The notes below the pieces were generated by a model. It ran no database searches. It saw nothing but the letters and a program-made list of their open reading frames with translations, and was not told where the DNA came from. A program made the position numbers and the translations under genes. From Mycolicibacter sinensis (GTDB taxonomy: Bacteria; Actinomycetota; Actinomycetes; Mycobacteriales; Mycobacteriaceae): 64,000 nucleotides of DNA. The stretch covers positions 1 through 64,000 of the forward strand of contig NZ_LZIN01000061.1 in NCBI RefSeq assembly GCF_001667375.1, in the 5' to 3' direction. Within the stretch, counting starts at the first letter, position 1; every line of letters starts with the position of its first letter. Shown one piece after another: positions 8,958 through 18,415 of the stretch.

Positions 8958-9469
8958 AGCGCCGAGGTTAATCGAGCCGCTGCGCACACCAGCGCGGTGG
9001 CGAGCATCGCCGCTCCGAGGGTGTCGGTGAGGTAGTGGTAACCGCAGGCCACCAAACCGAGCATGCCCAGCAGGCTCAGCACCGTCGTCAGCGCCAGCGA
9101 CCCGCGCCGGGCCCGGCGCGAACCGGCCACCACGACCAGCATGCCCAGCACCGCGACCAGCAGCGCGGTGTGCCCGCTGGGATAGGCCAGGTAGGGGCCG
9201 TTGCGCCGGTCGAAGAGGTACTTGAGGGCCTGACTGATCGCGGTGACCGCAAACGGGCAGACCAGCACCGCGAACGCCAGCGCCCACTGCCGCCGCAATA
9301 ACGTGACCGCCAGACAGCCCACCAGCACCGCGAACACCAGCCAGCCACTGGTGAACGTCAGCAGCCACCGCGGCTGGCCACCGAGGAGAGCGTGGGTGCG
9401 ATGGCTGAACCAGTCGTCGAAGGTGGTCGAGCCGCGGCCCACTGCCCAGCCCAGGGCCAGAGTGGCCAA
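8954..9469 (-). CDS. PAP2 family phosphatase
   Basis: About 171 residues with five membrane helices. The phosphatase motifs are KYLFDRRNG (C1), YPSGHTA (C2) and GYHYLTD (C3), carrying the catalytic histidines. The family dephosphorylates lipid pyrophosphates or phosphatidic acid at the outer membrane face. The annotated start is a TTG at 9469, but the first helix seems to begin about 13 residues earlier, so the true start may lie upstream, overlapping the STAS gene. Confidence 0.8.
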   Translation of the reverse strand: MATLALGWAVGRGSTTFDDWFSHRTHALLGGQPRWLLTFTSGWLVFAVLVGCLAVTLLRRQWALAFAVLVCPFAVTAISQALKYLFDRRNGPYLAYPSGHTALLVAVLGMLVVVAGSRRARRGSLALTTVLSLLGMLGLVACGYHYLTDTLGAAMLATALVCAAARLTSAL

Positions 9470-9516
9470 TAGTCCGACCAGCGGCCACCAGCGCAGCGCT
9501 GCGGCGAAGCCTCGGC

Positions 9517-9975
9517 TCAGGCCGACTTCTGGAACAGCGGCAGCAGCGCCTGGCGGCGCTGGTCGTTGCCGTCGGCGAGCGCGTGCAGCGCCTGCTCCAC
9601 CGAACGTGCCGTCGGGAACATGGCGTCCTCATCGAAGTCGCCGAGCAGCTCGCTGACCGCCGGGCCCTCGATGAGCGTCCAGTCCACCCCCGCGGCGCGG
9701 CAGTCACCGTCGATGACACACAGCAGCCAGATACCGGCGGCTGCGAACGAGGTGACCCCGCTCAAGTCCAGCAGCAGCGGTTCCTTGGCGAGGACGAATC
9801 GACGAGCGTGCTCACTGAGCTGGTCCACGTTGGCGGAATCGATCCGGCCCCGGATCGTGATCACCGTCGCCAGGTGGCGGGAGTGTGCCCGGATCTGCGC
9901 ACCACCGCAGTCGACGGTGGGGTTCTTCGGCTGACCGATCCGTGCTGCGCCCCGTGTGGTGATGGTGATAGCCAT
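9517..9975 (-). CDS. STAS-domain protein (anti-sigma factor antagonist type)
   Basis: 152 residues. After a 30-residue lead, the STAS fold runs from ATVITIRGRIDSANV through LLLDLSGVTSFAAAG to the C-terminal helix. The Ser/Thr in LSGVTSF is the position that anti-sigma kinases phosphorylate in SpoIIAA-like proteins. No anti-sigma kinase or sigma factor gene is adjacent, so the partner must be encoded elsewhere. From memory it corresponds to Rv1904. Confidence 0.8.
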   Translation of the reverse strand: MAITITTRGAARIGQPKNPTVDCGGAQIRAHSRHLATVITIRGRIDSANVDQLSEHARRFVLAKEPLLLDLSGVTSFAAAGIWLLCVIDGDCRAAGVDWTLIEGPAVSELLGDFDEDAMFPTARSVEQALHALADGNDQRRQALLPLFQKSA

Positions 9976-10076
9976 GCCCAGCCCCCGCTTCCAAATTGTC
10001 TGACCCCTGCCGGCTGATATCCGACCGTGACATTTCCGACGTTAGGCGGTGAAGTTAAGGCGCGTCGGGCGGCCGA

Positions 10077-12029
10077 TTAACGCTTTGGTGAGATATCGAA
10101 CGGCTCCGTCGTTCCGGTGAACGCCTCGATCCGGCCGTCGCGCTCCCGGGCGTCGCCGTGATAGCGCAGTCGATAGCGTCCCGCGGCGGTGTCCTCGGGC
10201 ACCGCCCAGGTCACCGTCACGGTGGAGCCGCGACGGCCGGCGCGGCGCCAACGCAACGTCGTCGACCAGTCGCCGTCGTCTGCCACGGTGCTCCATCCCT
10301 CGCCGGTTTCGCGCTCAACCCGCAGGTAGGTGCCGCCGCGGTGCAGGTCGTTGTTCGGGTAGGCGCCGGCGAACACCGCCGCCACGGTGGCCCCGGGCTG
10401 ATACCGCGGTTGCGGCGGCTGCAGGACGTCGCCGAACCGGTGGCCCGGGGCCGGTTCGTCCGGGTGCGGCCGGCGGCGTGACCGCCGGGCACGGGTCGGC
10501 GCGGCGGGTGCGTGGCCGTCCGGCGCCGGCCGCCGCTCGCGCATCGCGGTGGCCAGCCCGGCGACCACCTGTTGCAGCGCCGCCAGCTCCCAGCGGCCGA
10601 ACATCGTGCTGCCGCCCTCGTAGCGCTGCTCCTCGTACTCCTCCGGCGTGGTGACGTAGTGCAGATAGCCGTTGCTGTAGCCGGCGACCAGCACGTCCCG
10701 CAGCTCGGCGCCCACGATCGCGGCCACGGTACGGCGCAATCGCAGTCCAGCCACGATCGTCACCTCGGCGGGGACCCCGATCAGATACAGCTGCCCGATG
10801 CGCAGCAGCTGGATGGGGCCACCGTTGGACATCAGTGCCAGGGTCTTGTTCAGCCGGCTGCCCGGGCCCATCGCCGCCTTGGGTGCGTGTGCGTCGCGTA
10901 GTCGCGGAGCCAGGCGGTAGACGGTGCTGGTGACCAGCGCATCGATGATGCGGTTGCGGCCCTGCCTGACCAGCGGATGCAGTGGCCCGGGACCCTCGTC
11001 GGTGCCGGCCAGCGCCGCCGCGCCGGCCAGCGCGGGTCCGGTGCGATGGGTTCGGCCGTCGCCGGTGAACTCGGCCGAGACCTCGAAATCAGACAGGTCG
11101 ACGTAGCTGGCCAGCGCGTCCAGGCCGCCGGTGACCTCGCTGCCGTGCCCGGTCGTCAGGTCGGTGGCCGCGGCGGCCTGTCGGGCCCCGATGATCCGGG
11201 TGTTCTCGAACTCGTCCTCGGTGGGCCCGCTGCCGGGCCGGTGGTTGAGGTTGGGCGACATGTCCCCGGCGTTGGTCTGGGCGAAGGCCGCGACGAAGTC
11301 CGGCGGTTCGGACGCCAGGTAGTCGACGCCGCGGTCGAGGCGCTCCAGTTGGTAGGCGGCGTAGCCCTTGTTGTCGCCGCTGATCAAGGTGTTGCGGTTG
11401 GTCATGGACGTGCCGTGGGTGGCGAACCAGTTCACCGCGCCGACCAGCCGGCCGCCACGTTCGATGCGCAGCAGGGTGGTCTGCGGGTCGATGGCGTCGG
11501 GGAAGTGGGCGCGGTCGGCTTCGGGATTGCGGGCGAACGCCGACGGTGAGCGGTTGGTGCTGGCGTCGTGCAACCGGCCGACGGCGAGGCTCAAGGTGGC
11601 GGGGGCGAGGTCGGCATGCGCGCGCTGGACCGCCTCGCAGATGCCGTCGACGATCGCGGTGAACGTCTGCGGCCGAAACCCGCCGGTGTTGGAGTTGTAG
11701 AGCCGGTGATCGGAGTACCCTCCGGGCCCGCAATGGGTGTGCGTGGCGGTCAGCATCACATTGCGGAACGTGTACTGCTCGCCGTGGTCGGCGGCGAGGC
11801 GCCCGAGCACCGCGCGGTGCACGCTTTCCAGCAGCAGCGGCAGCTCGCAGACCACCAGCAGCAGCCGGGCGCTGGTGGGGGTGTCGACGAACACGAACGC
11901 CCGGGCCCGCAGCCGGTTGTGCAGCCCGGAAGTCTGCTGGGCGGCCACGCCGTAACCGAGCATTCCGCACTCGGCCGGCTCGCCGGTGATGTCGGCGATC
12001 CCGCGACCGACCCGATACTGCTCTGGCAT
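10077..12029 (-). CDS. Neutral/alkaline ceramidase
   Basis: 650 residues from ATG 12029; a GTG at 12071 would add 14 residues that have no family match. Residues 5-20 read YRVGRGIADITGE, the classical opening. Zinc ligands are visible in ATHTHCGPGG (His97 and His99) and in WFATHGTSM, and the nucleophilic Ser is in NAGDMSPN. A C-terminal Ig-like domain follows a basic spacer. The enzyme hydrolyses the N-acyl bond of ceramide to sphingosine and fatty acid. No signal peptide is evident, as in the M. tuberculosis homologue Rv0669c. Mycobacteria make no ceramide, so host or environmental lipids are the likely substrate. Confidence 0.9.
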   Translation of the reverse strand: MPEQYRVGRGIADITGEPAECGMLGYGVAAQQTSGLHNRLRARAFVFVDTPTSARLLLVVCELPLLLESVHRAVLGRLAADHGEQYTFRNVMLTATHTHCGPGGYSDHRLYNSNTGGFRPQTFTAIVDGICEAVQRAHADLAPATLSLAVGRLHDASTNRSPSAFARNPEADRAHFPDAIDPQTTLLRIERGGRLVGAVNWFATHGTSMTNRNTLISGDNKGYAAYQLERLDRGVDYLASEPPDFVAAFAQTNAGDMSPNLNHRPGSGPTEDEFENTRIIGARQAAAATDLTTGHGSEVTGGLDALASYVDLSDFEVSAEFTGDGRTHRTGPALAGAAALAGTDEGPGPLHPLVRQGRNRIIDALVTSTVYRLAPRLRDAHAPKAAMGPGSRLNKTLALMSNGGPIQLLRIGQLYLIGVPAEVTIVAGLRLRRTVAAIVGAELRDVLVAGYSNGYLHYVTTPEEYEEQRYEGGSTMFGRWELAALQQVVAGLATAMRERRPAPDGHAPAAPTRARRSRRRPHPDEPAPGHRFGDVLQPPQPRYQPGATVAAVFAGAYPNNDLHRGGTYLRVERETGEGWSTVADDGDWSTTLRWRRAGRRGSTVTVTWAVPEDTAAGRYRLRYHGDARERDGRIEAFTGTTEPFDISPKR

Positions 12030-12219
12030 CGGTTCAGTATTCACAACGGCCGGCAAAAACCCGGCAGGCACACCCGGCCGGCAACTGCACCGGGCACGGT
12101 CCCGCTGCTAGTCTGCGATGGCTGCCGGCCACCGGTTGCGGCTGCCGATAGTCGGGCCAGCTCGGCGGGCCCGCATCTCAGGCAGCCGAGACAGCAGAGC
12201 CCACCGGCGAAAGAGTGTC

Positions 12220-13455
12220 GTGCGCAGCGGAGAGATCAAAGCCCTCACCGGGCTTCGCATCATCGCCGCGGTATGGGTGGTGCTGTTTCATTTCCGGCCG
12301 CTGCTGCGACTGGCCTCACCGGCCTTCAGTGACGCGCTCGCCCCGGTGCTCGACCGGGGAGCCCAGGGCGTCGACCTGTTCTTCATCCTCAGCGGATTCG
12401 TGCTGACCTGGAACTACCTGGAACGGATGGGGGAGTCGTTCTCGCCGCGGGCCACCCTGCACTTCCTGTGGTTGCGGCTGGCCCGGGTCTGGCCGATCTA
12501 TTTGGTCACCTTGCACCTCGCGCTGCTCTGGGTGATCTTCACTCTGCACGTCGGCCACGTGCCGACCGAAGACCTCAGCCGGCTGACCGCGACCAGCTAC
12601 GTGCGCCAGCTCCTACTGGTGCAGCTGTGGTTCGAGCCGTTCTTCGACGGGTCCAGCTGGGACGGGCCGGCCTGGTCGATCAGCGCCGAATGGCTGGCCT
12701 ACCTGTTGTTCGGCGGGCTGATCCTGGTGGTCTACCGGATGATGCGGGCGACGTCGGCGCGTGGCCTGGCCGCACTGGCGGTCATCGTCTCGCTGCCGCC
12801 GCTGTTGTTGATGCTCGCCACCGGCCAGTTCTACACCCCGTGGAGCTGGTTGCCGCGCATCGTCATGCAATTCACCGCCGGCGCGCTGGCCTGCGCTTCG
12901 GTGCGCAAACTGCGGCCCAGCGAGCGGGGCCGCCGCGCCGCCGGGTACTGCTCCGCGCTGCTCATCGCCGCGACCGTCGGCATCCTCTACTACTTCGATG
13001 CGCATCCGATCTCCGGGCTCCACGACAGCGGCGGTCTGGTCGACGTGCTGTTCGTGCCGCTGGTGATGGCGCTGGCGATCGGAACCGGCAGCCTGCCGGT
13101 ACTGCTGTCGACGCGCCTGATGGTCTACGGAGGGCAGATCTCGTTCTGCCTGTACATGGTTCACGAGCTGGTGCACACCGCGTGGAACTGGACCGCCATA
13201 CAATTCGAAATCATGCTGGACGAGGGGGCGACCGCGGCCAAGTGGATGGTGTGCGGGCTGTTGGCGGCGTCGACGTTGTTGTCGGTGCTGCTGTTCCACG
13301 GTGTCGAGGAGCCGGGCCGGCGCTGGATGCGCAGGATGATCGGTGCCCGGCCCGAGACGGCGCAGGTGCGTCCCGCCGAGGACAGGCTGGCAGTCGAACC
13401 GGTCGAGGAGATCCTTGATGAGCGCACCGCGGCGGTGCCGGTCAGTGTCTCCTGA
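12220..13455 (+). CDS. Acyltransferase 3 family membrane protein
   Basis: About 411 residues from GTG 12220. It opens EIKALTGLRIIAAVWVVLFH, with the conserved His of the acyltransferase-3 family, followed by the GVDLFFILSGF signature and roughly ten membrane helices. RLARVWPIYL provides the conserved basic/Tyr motif. The family acylates exported sugars or lipids at the membrane. An SGNH hydrolase starts 36 bp downstream; fused AT3-SGNH proteins are common, so the two products may act as a pair. Confidence 0.87.
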   Translation: MRSGEIKALTGLRIIAAVWVVLFHFRPLLRLASPAFSDALAPVLDRGAQGVDLFFILSGFVLTWNYLERMGESFSPRATLHFLWLRLARVWPIYLVTLHLALLWVIFTLHVGHVPTEDLSRLTATSYVRQLLLVQLWFEPFFDGSSWDGPAWSISAEWLAYLLFGGLILVVYRMMRATSARGLAALAVIVSLPPLLLMLATGQFYTPWSWLPRIVMQFTAGALACASVRKLRPSERGRRAAGYCSALLIAATVGILYYFDAHPISGLHDSGGLVDVLFVPLVMALAIGTGSLPVLLSTRLMVYGGQISFCLYMVHELVHTAWNWTAIQFEIMLDEGATAAKWMVCGLLAASTLLSVLLFHGVEEPGRRWMRRMIGARPETAQVRPAEDRLAVEPVEEILDERTAAVPVSVS

Positions 13456-13491
13456 AACGCTGACCGGCACCGCCGATCGGGGAGGCGAGCT

Positions 13492-14205
13492 GTGCGCCGG
13501 GTGATGACGTTCGCGGTCTCGCTGGCGGCGGTCGTCGTCGCCGTCGTGGCGGGAACCGGTTACCTGGCCGGCGATCACGACTCAGCCCGCCACTACGAGA
13601 CCGTGCCGCTGAGCGCCTCCCCGATCCGAGTCGCCGTCATCGGCGATTCCTACACCGCCGGGTATGAAGACACCGGGCGCGGCGCGGCGAACTGGACCGA
13701 GCGGGCGTGGCAGATCCTGGCCGGCCGCGGCATCTACGTCAGCGCCGACGTGGCGGCCGAAGGCGGCGCCGGTTACGGCGTGCGCGGCAACCGGGGCGGT
13801 CTCTTCGGGGATCTGACGGCTCGGGGAGTACAGCCCGACGACGCGCTGGTGGTGTTCTTCGGCTCACGCAACGACCAGGATGTCGAACCGGGCCAGTTAG
13901 GCCGATTGATCGCCGACACCCTGGGCCTGGCCCGCCGAACGGCGCCGTCGGCTCGGATGCTGATCATCGGGCCGCCGTGGCCCACTGCGGACGTACCCGG
14001 CAACGTGTGGCGGATCCGCGACATCCTCAGTGCCGAGGCACGCGGGGTCGGGGCGGAGTTCGTCGACCCGCTGGCCGAACGCTGGTTCGTCGGCCGGCCG
14101 GAGCTGATCGGTCCCGACGGTGTACATCCCACCGACGCCGGGCACGCCTACATGGCCGACAAGATGGTGCCGCTGATCGCCGGCCAGTTACCCAAGCGCA
14201 CCTGA
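13492..14205 (+). CDS. Exported SGNH/GDSL hydrolase
   Basis: 237 residues starting at GTG 13492 behind GGGGAGG. The N-terminal helix (residues 5-27) is a signal or anchor. Block I is VIGDSYTAG with the nucleophilic Ser, block III FFGSRNDQD holds the Asn, and block V GPDGVHPTDAGH has the Asp-x-x-His pair, so the catalytic set is complete. It would deacylate or transfer acyl groups on cell-envelope carbohydrate, plausibly with the upstream acyltransferase. Confidence 0.88.
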   Translation: MRRVMTFAVSLAAVVVAVVAGTGYLAGDHDSARHYETVPLSASPIRVAVIGDSYTAGYEDTGRGAANWTERAWQILAGRGIYVSADVAAEGGAGYGVRGNRGGLFGDLTARGVQPDDALVVFFGSRNDQDVEPGQLGRLIADTLGLARRTAPSARMLIIGPPWPTADVPGNVWRIRDILSAEARGVGAEFVDPLAERWFVGRPELIGPDGVHPTDAGHAYMADKMVPLIAGQLPKRT

Positions 14206-14222
14206 GAAGGAGGATGAGCGCC

Positions 14223-15200
14223 ATGCGAGTGTTGGTCACCGGAGGAACCGGATTCGTCGGCGGCTGGACCGCCAAGGCGATCAGCGACGCCGGGCACCGG
14301 GTGCGGTTCCTCGTTCGCAACCCAGCCGGCTTGCACACCAGCGTGGAGCGGCTCGGCGTCGACGTCTCGGATCACGTCGTCGGTGACATCACCGACGACG
14401 AGTCGGTGCGGCGCGCGCTGGACGGCTGCGACGCCGTCGTGCACGCGGCCGCGCTGGTCGCCACCGATCCCCGGCAGAACGACCAGATGATGGCCACCAA
14501 TTCCGACGGCGCCCGCAACGTGCTCGGCGGCGCGGTCGAACTGGGGCTGGACCCGATCATTCACGTCTCGAGCTTCACCGCGCTGTTTCGCCCCGGCCTG
14601 CGTACGCTGCGCGCCGACCTGCCGGTGGCGGGCGGCTCCGACGGCTACGGCCGGTCCAAAGCCCGCGAGGAGCGCTACGTGCGCGGTCTGCAGGAAGCCG
14701 GCGCTCCGGTCAACATCACCTACCCGGGCATGGTGCTGGGCCCGCCGGTCGGAGACCGATTCGGTGAGGCGGGCGAGGGCGTGCGGGCCGCGTTGCAGAT
14801 GCGGGTGATTCCGGGCCGCAGCGCGGCCTGGCTGATCGTCGACGTCCGCGACCTGGCGGCGTTGCACGTGGCGCTGCTTGAGCCCGGCCGCGGTCCGCGG
14901 CGTTACATGGCCGGCGGGCATCGGGTGCCCGCGCGGCAGCTGGCCGGGCTTTTCGCCACGGTGTCCGGTTCGGCCATGCTCGCCGCGCCGGTGCCGGACG
15001 TCGCGCTGCGCTGGGCCGGGCGCCTGCTGGATCAGGTTGAGCGGGTGCTGCCGATCAGCACGCCGCTCACCGCGGCCGGGATGCAGTACTACACCCAGAT
15101 GCCGGCCTCCGACGATTCACCGGCCGAACGTGACCTCGGCGTCGTGTTGCGGGATCCGCAAGAAACCCTGGCCGATACGGCAGCGGCGATCCGCGGGTAG
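14223..15200 (+). CDS. Extended SDR / NAD-dependent epimerase-like protein
   Basis: 325 residues. ATG 14223 lies nine bases after AAGGAGG, a better position than ATG 14214. MRVLVTGGTGFVGG is the NAD(P)-binding Gly motif, DAVVHAAALV follows, and the active site appears as Ser in HVSSFTAL and Tyr/Lys in GYGRSKAREE. It belongs with atypical extended SDRs acting on sugar nucleotides, sterols or flavonoid-like substrates. It is probably translated with the SGNH gene, 17 bp upstream. Confidence 0.82.
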   Translation: MRVLVTGGTGFVGGWTAKAISDAGHRVRFLVRNPAGLHTSVERLGVDVSDHVVGDITDDESVRRALDGCDAVVHAAALVATDPRQNDQMMATNSDGARNVLGGAVELGLDPIIHVSSFTALFRPGLRTLRADLPVAGGSDGYGRSKAREERYVRGLQEAGAPVNITYPGMVLGPPVGDRFGEAGEGVRAALQMRVIPGRSAAWLIVDVRDLAALHVALLEPGRGPRRYMAGGHRVPARQLAGLFATVSGSAMLAAPVPDVALRWAGRLLDQVERVLPISTPLTAAGMQYYTQMPASDDSPAERDLGVVLRDPQETLADTAAAIRG

Positions 15201-15211
15201 CCGGCTATGGA

Positions 15212-16171
15212 TTACCGCTGGGCGCTGGTGCGGAATCGGTCTCGGTAGGCCTTCGGCGAGATGCCGAGGTGAGTGGCGAAGACTCGCCGCAACGTCTCGG
15301 TGCTGCCGAAACCGGCCAGCCGCGCCGTGTCGGTGACGCTGCGGCCGGAGTCGAGCGCGGCGCGGGCGATGTCGATCCGGACCGTTTCGACGTAGCGGGC
15401 CGGGGTAATGCCGAGCTCGGCGCGAAACAGCCGGGTCAGTTGGCGGGTGCTCAGCGACGCCCGGGCGGCGAGGCTCTTCACGGTGTGTCCGGCTCCGGGA
15501 TCGGCCGCGATCGAGTCGAGAACACCCCGCAGCGTGGATTGCGATGGCGGAGAATAGCTTTCAACCAGGACCGAGAACTGCGATTGACCGCCCGCGCGCT
15601 TGAGGTACACCACCAGGGTTCGGGCCACCTCGCGGGCGACCTCGGTACCGTGGTCCTGCTCGACGAGGGCCAACGCCAAGTCGATGCCCGACGACACTCC
15701 TGCCGAGGTGAAGACGTCGCCGTCGCGGACGAAGATGGCATCCGGTTCGACGGTGATGTCGGGGAAGGCGCGGGCCAGTAGCCCGGCATGGCGCCAATGG
15801 GTGGTGGCGCGACGGCCGCTGAGCAGCCCGGCCTGAGCCAAGACGAACGAACCGGTGCACACCGAGGCCAGCCGCCGGGTACGGGTGGCCGCCGTCTTCA
15901 GTGCGTCGACCAGTTCGGGATCGATCGGCCGGCCGACCAGCGCATCACCGCCGGCGACCATCACCGTGTCGGCGGATTCCAGCGCCGAGATCCGGCCGGT
16001 GGCTGTGAACGGCACCCCGATCGAAGTCTGCACCGGGCGACCGTCCACCGAGGCGACGGTCAGCCGATAGTCCGCGCCGAACCGGTTGGCTTCGGCGAAC
16101 ACCTCGGCCGGTCCCGCGATGTCCAGAAGTTTCACGCCGTCGAAGACAACGAGCATCACCGGCTTGCTCAC
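15212..16171 (-). CDS. GlxA-family regulator (DJ-1/PfpI + AraC HTH)
   Basis: About 319 residues from GTG 16171, behind GAGGGCGG. Residues 1-170 are a DJ-1/PfpI-like domain (MLVVFDGVKLLDIAGPAEVF, then SVCTGSFVLAQAGLLSG with the elbow Cys), used as a ligand sensor. Residues 215-310 hold two AraC helix-turn-helices (LAARASLSTRQLTRLFR and TARLAGFGSTETLRRVF). It lies 10 bp downstream of ubiD on the same strand, so it is likely co-transcribed with the decarboxylase genes and may regulate them. Rv1931c is a similar protein from memory. Confidence 0.85.
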   Translation of the reverse strand: MSKPVMLVVFDGVKLLDIAGPAEVFAEANRFGADYRLTVASVDGRPVQTSIGVPFTATGRISALESADTVMVAGGDALVGRPIDPELVDALKTAATRTRRLASVCTGSFVLAQAGLLSGRRATTHWRHAGLLARAFPDITVEPDAIFVRDGDVFTSAGVSSGIDLALALVEQDHGTEVAREVARTLVVYLKRAGGQSQFSVLVESYSPPSQSTLRGVLDSIAADPGAGHTVKSLAARASLSTRQLTRLFRAELGITPARYVETVRIDIARAALDSGRSVTDTARLAGFGSTETLRRVFATHLGISPKAYRDRFRTSAQR

Positions 16172-16181
16172 CGAACCGCCC

Positions 16182-17780
16182 TCATACCTGCGGCATCCGC
16201 GCACTCAGCTGCGCCAGGGTCAGCCGTTCGCGTCCAGCGTCGTCGAGGTAGGGGATACCGATCCCGTACTCCTGCCAGCGGGCGGCGATACGGGCTTCCA
16301 ACTCCGGGGCGAGTCGGTCGGTCGGCGGGAATCGCCGCCCTCCCCAGGCCGGTCTGGGGTCGATGTCCCAGCTGCGGGTGGCGTCGATGAGCACTCGGGT
16401 CCATTCGCCGCTGCCGTATTTGTTCGTGTCGTTGCGTTCCGGCGGGGTGGACGGATCCAGTGAGGAGCCCAGGCCCGGCCCGAAGAAGGCGATGTCGCCG
16501 CGTCCGGCGTTGACCCGGTAGGACATCGCCCAGTCCAGGGCGGCCGGGTCGTGGATGTCGATGTCCTCCTCGACGACCATGACGTTCTTGTGGAACCACA
16601 TCGAGCCCCCGGTGCCCCACAGCGCCGAGGCGATCTGTTGGGCGTGACCCCGGTAGCGCTTCTGGATCTGCACCACGGTGTTCTGCCCGTTGGTGACCTC
16701 GCTCATCCACAGGTCGGTGATGCCGCCGATACCGAGATCGTCGAGCACGTTCCAGCTGATGGCCGAGCGAGCGAAATTGACGATGCTGTCCTCGTTGAGC
16801 AGGCCCGGCCGGATGCCTTCCAAGGTGCCGCGCAGCACCGGATCATCGCGGTGGGTGATCCGGGTGACGCGCAGTACGGGCGCGGGTGCCGCATCGCCGA
16901 TGAAGCCCGGGTATTCAGCGAACGGGCCCTCCATCACGAAGGTCGCCGGGTCGGGATCGATGTATCCCTCGACGACGATCTCGGCGCTCGCCGGCACATG
17001 CAGCGGAACCGACTCGCAGGCCACCAGCTCCACCGGGCGGCCCAGCAGGGCACCCATCATGTCCCACTCGCAGATGTTCTTCGGAAACGGGCTGCCGGCG
17101 CAGAACGGCAGCACATCGTGCCATCCGTACACCACCGCCACCGGCATCGGCTCCGGTTTGTACTGCGCCATGTGGCCGCCCCAACCCTGGCTGGGAACCA
17201 GCAGTTTGGCGATCTTGTCGCGGTCGACGATCATGCCCCGGTACAGGCCGATGTTGTCGCGGCCGGTCACGGTGTCCTGAGTGATGACGCCGCAGAACGT
17301 ATCGATGTAGCGACCGCCGTCCTCGCCATGCCATTTCGGCACCGGGAACTCCCGCAGGTCGATGTCGGCGCCTGCGATGATGTTCTGCTTGACCGGTCCG
17401 GTCACGACGACGCGCGGGGGGACCGGGTTGCGGAACGCCTCCCGAAGATGACGCACCATAGCCGAATCGCCGGTGCCCTCGGGCAGGCCCAGCAGCAACT
17501 GGACCTGGCGCCGGCTGCCGATCGCCGACGTCAACAGTTTGGTGCACCGGGTGTCTTCATGGCCGGTGATGTTTTCGAACAGCAGCGCCGGGCCACCGAG
17601 GCACAGATTGGCACGGGTGATCGCACCGATCTCCTCATCCCAGTCGACGGCCGCGGTGATGCGGCTCAGTTGTCCGGCGGCCTCGAGGGTGTCCAGCCAG
17701 CTGCGCAGATCCGGACTTGTGTGCCGATCCGGCTGCCCGGCGGAGTCTGCAGTACCGGAAAGGGTTGGCGCGGTGCTCAT
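16182..17780 (-). CDS. UbiD-family prenyl-FMN-dependent decarboxylase
   Basis: 532 residues. The first domain has LRSWLDTLEAAGQL, the metal and cofactor motifs follow (KNICEWDMMGAL, RPVELVACESVPLHVPA), and the catalytic acid region is FVMEGPFAEYPGF. The family (de)carboxylates aromatic or alpha,beta-unsaturated acids using prenylated FMN from UbiX. Mycobacteria make menaquinone, not ubiquinone, so a catabolic role on a hydroxybenzoate-like acid is more likely (inference). Its ATG overlaps the ubiX stop by 4 bp. Confidence 0.92.
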   Translation of the reverse strand: MSTAPTLSGTADSAGQPDRHTSPDLRSWLDTLEAAGQLSRITAAVDWDEEIGAITRANLCLGGPALLFENITGHEDTRCTKLLTSAIGSRRQVQLLLGLPEGTGDSAMVRHLREAFRNPVPPRVVVTGPVKQNIIAGADIDLREFPVPKWHGEDGGRYIDTFCGVITQDTVTGRDNIGLYRGMIVDRDKIAKLLVPSQGWGGHMAQYKPEPMPVAVVYGWHDVLPFCAGSPFPKNICEWDMMGALLGRPVELVACESVPLHVPASAEIVVEGYIDPDPATFVMEGPFAEYPGFIGDAAPAPVLRVTRITHRDDPVLRGTLEGIRPGLLNEDSIVNFARSAISWNVLDDLGIGGITDLWMSEVTNGQNTVVQIQKRYRGHAQQIASALWGTGGSMWFHKNVMVVEEDIDIHDPAALDWAMSYRVNAGRGDIAFFGPGLGSSLDPSTPPERNDTNKYGSGEWTRVLIDATRSWDIDPRPAWGGRRFPPTDRLAPELEARIAARWQEYGIGIPYLDDAGRERLTLAQLSARMPQV

Positions 17781-18415
17781 TGCGCGCTCCGCACTACGGC
17801 CAACCGCGCGTGCTCGGGGTCGTCACCGGCGTGGTCGCCGCTCGCCGAGATCGGGCGGTGATCGTCTTTCCAGCGGTCGATCAGCGAATGTTCGATCCCG
17901 AGTTGATCGATGATGCGGCCGACCACGTAGTCGGTGACCTCTTCGACCGTGCTGGGTCGGGCGTAGTAGGCCACCGTCGGGGGAAAGATCACCGCACCGG
18001 CCCGCGCCAGGTAATGCATGTTCTCCAAATGGATCTCGCTCAGCGGCGCCTCCCGGGTGACCAGCACCAGCCTGCGCCGTTCCTTGAGCGTGACATCGGC
18101 GGCTCGGCTGATCAGGTTGTCGCTGAAACCGATCCGGATGGCGCTCAAGGTTTTCATGCTGCACGGGCACACCACCATGCCGTCGGTGCGGAAGGAGCCA
18201 CTCGAGATGCCGGCCGCCAGATCGCGGGCACTGTAGGCACGCGTGGCCATCGCCCGCACGTCGGCGACACTGAAGTCGGTCTCGATTTTGATCGTCGCCC
18301 GGGCCCACTCACTGAGGACCAGATGGGTTTCGACGCCGAGCTGCGCCAGCGCTTCCAATAGACGGATTCCCAGCGCAGCGCCGGTCGCTCCGGTCATACC
18401 AACCACTATTCGCAT
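17777..18415 (-). CDS. UbiX-family flavin prenyltransferase
   Basis: 212 residues from ATG 18415, behind GAGGAGGAGG. MRIVVGMTGATGAALG is the FMN-binding opening, with DGMVVCPCSMKTLSAI and LVTREAPLSEIHLENM as the other flavin/prenyl-phosphate motifs. It makes prenyl-FMN for the overlapping UbiD gene. The C-terminal 30 residues after IDRWKDD are not conserved. The frame continues open upstream into a tautomerase-like stretch, but the strong ribosome site and family start fix this ATG. Confidence 0.92.
   Translation of the reverse strand: MRIVVGMTGATGAALGIRLLEALAQLGVETHLVLSEWARATIKIETDFSVADVRAMATRAYSARDLAAGISSGSFRTDGMVVCPCSMKTLSAIRIGFSDNLISRAADVTLKERRRLVLVTREAPLSEIHLENMHYLARAGAVIFPPTVAYYARPSTVEEVTDYVVGRIIDQLGIEHSLIDRWKDDHRPISASGDHAGDDPEHARLAVVRSAQ

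Noticed and set aside
8958..9719. Upstream extension of the yaaA frame
   Set aside because: Homology begins at GTG 8957; upstream residues are Arg/Ser-rich and overlap PAP2 and STAS genes in another frame.
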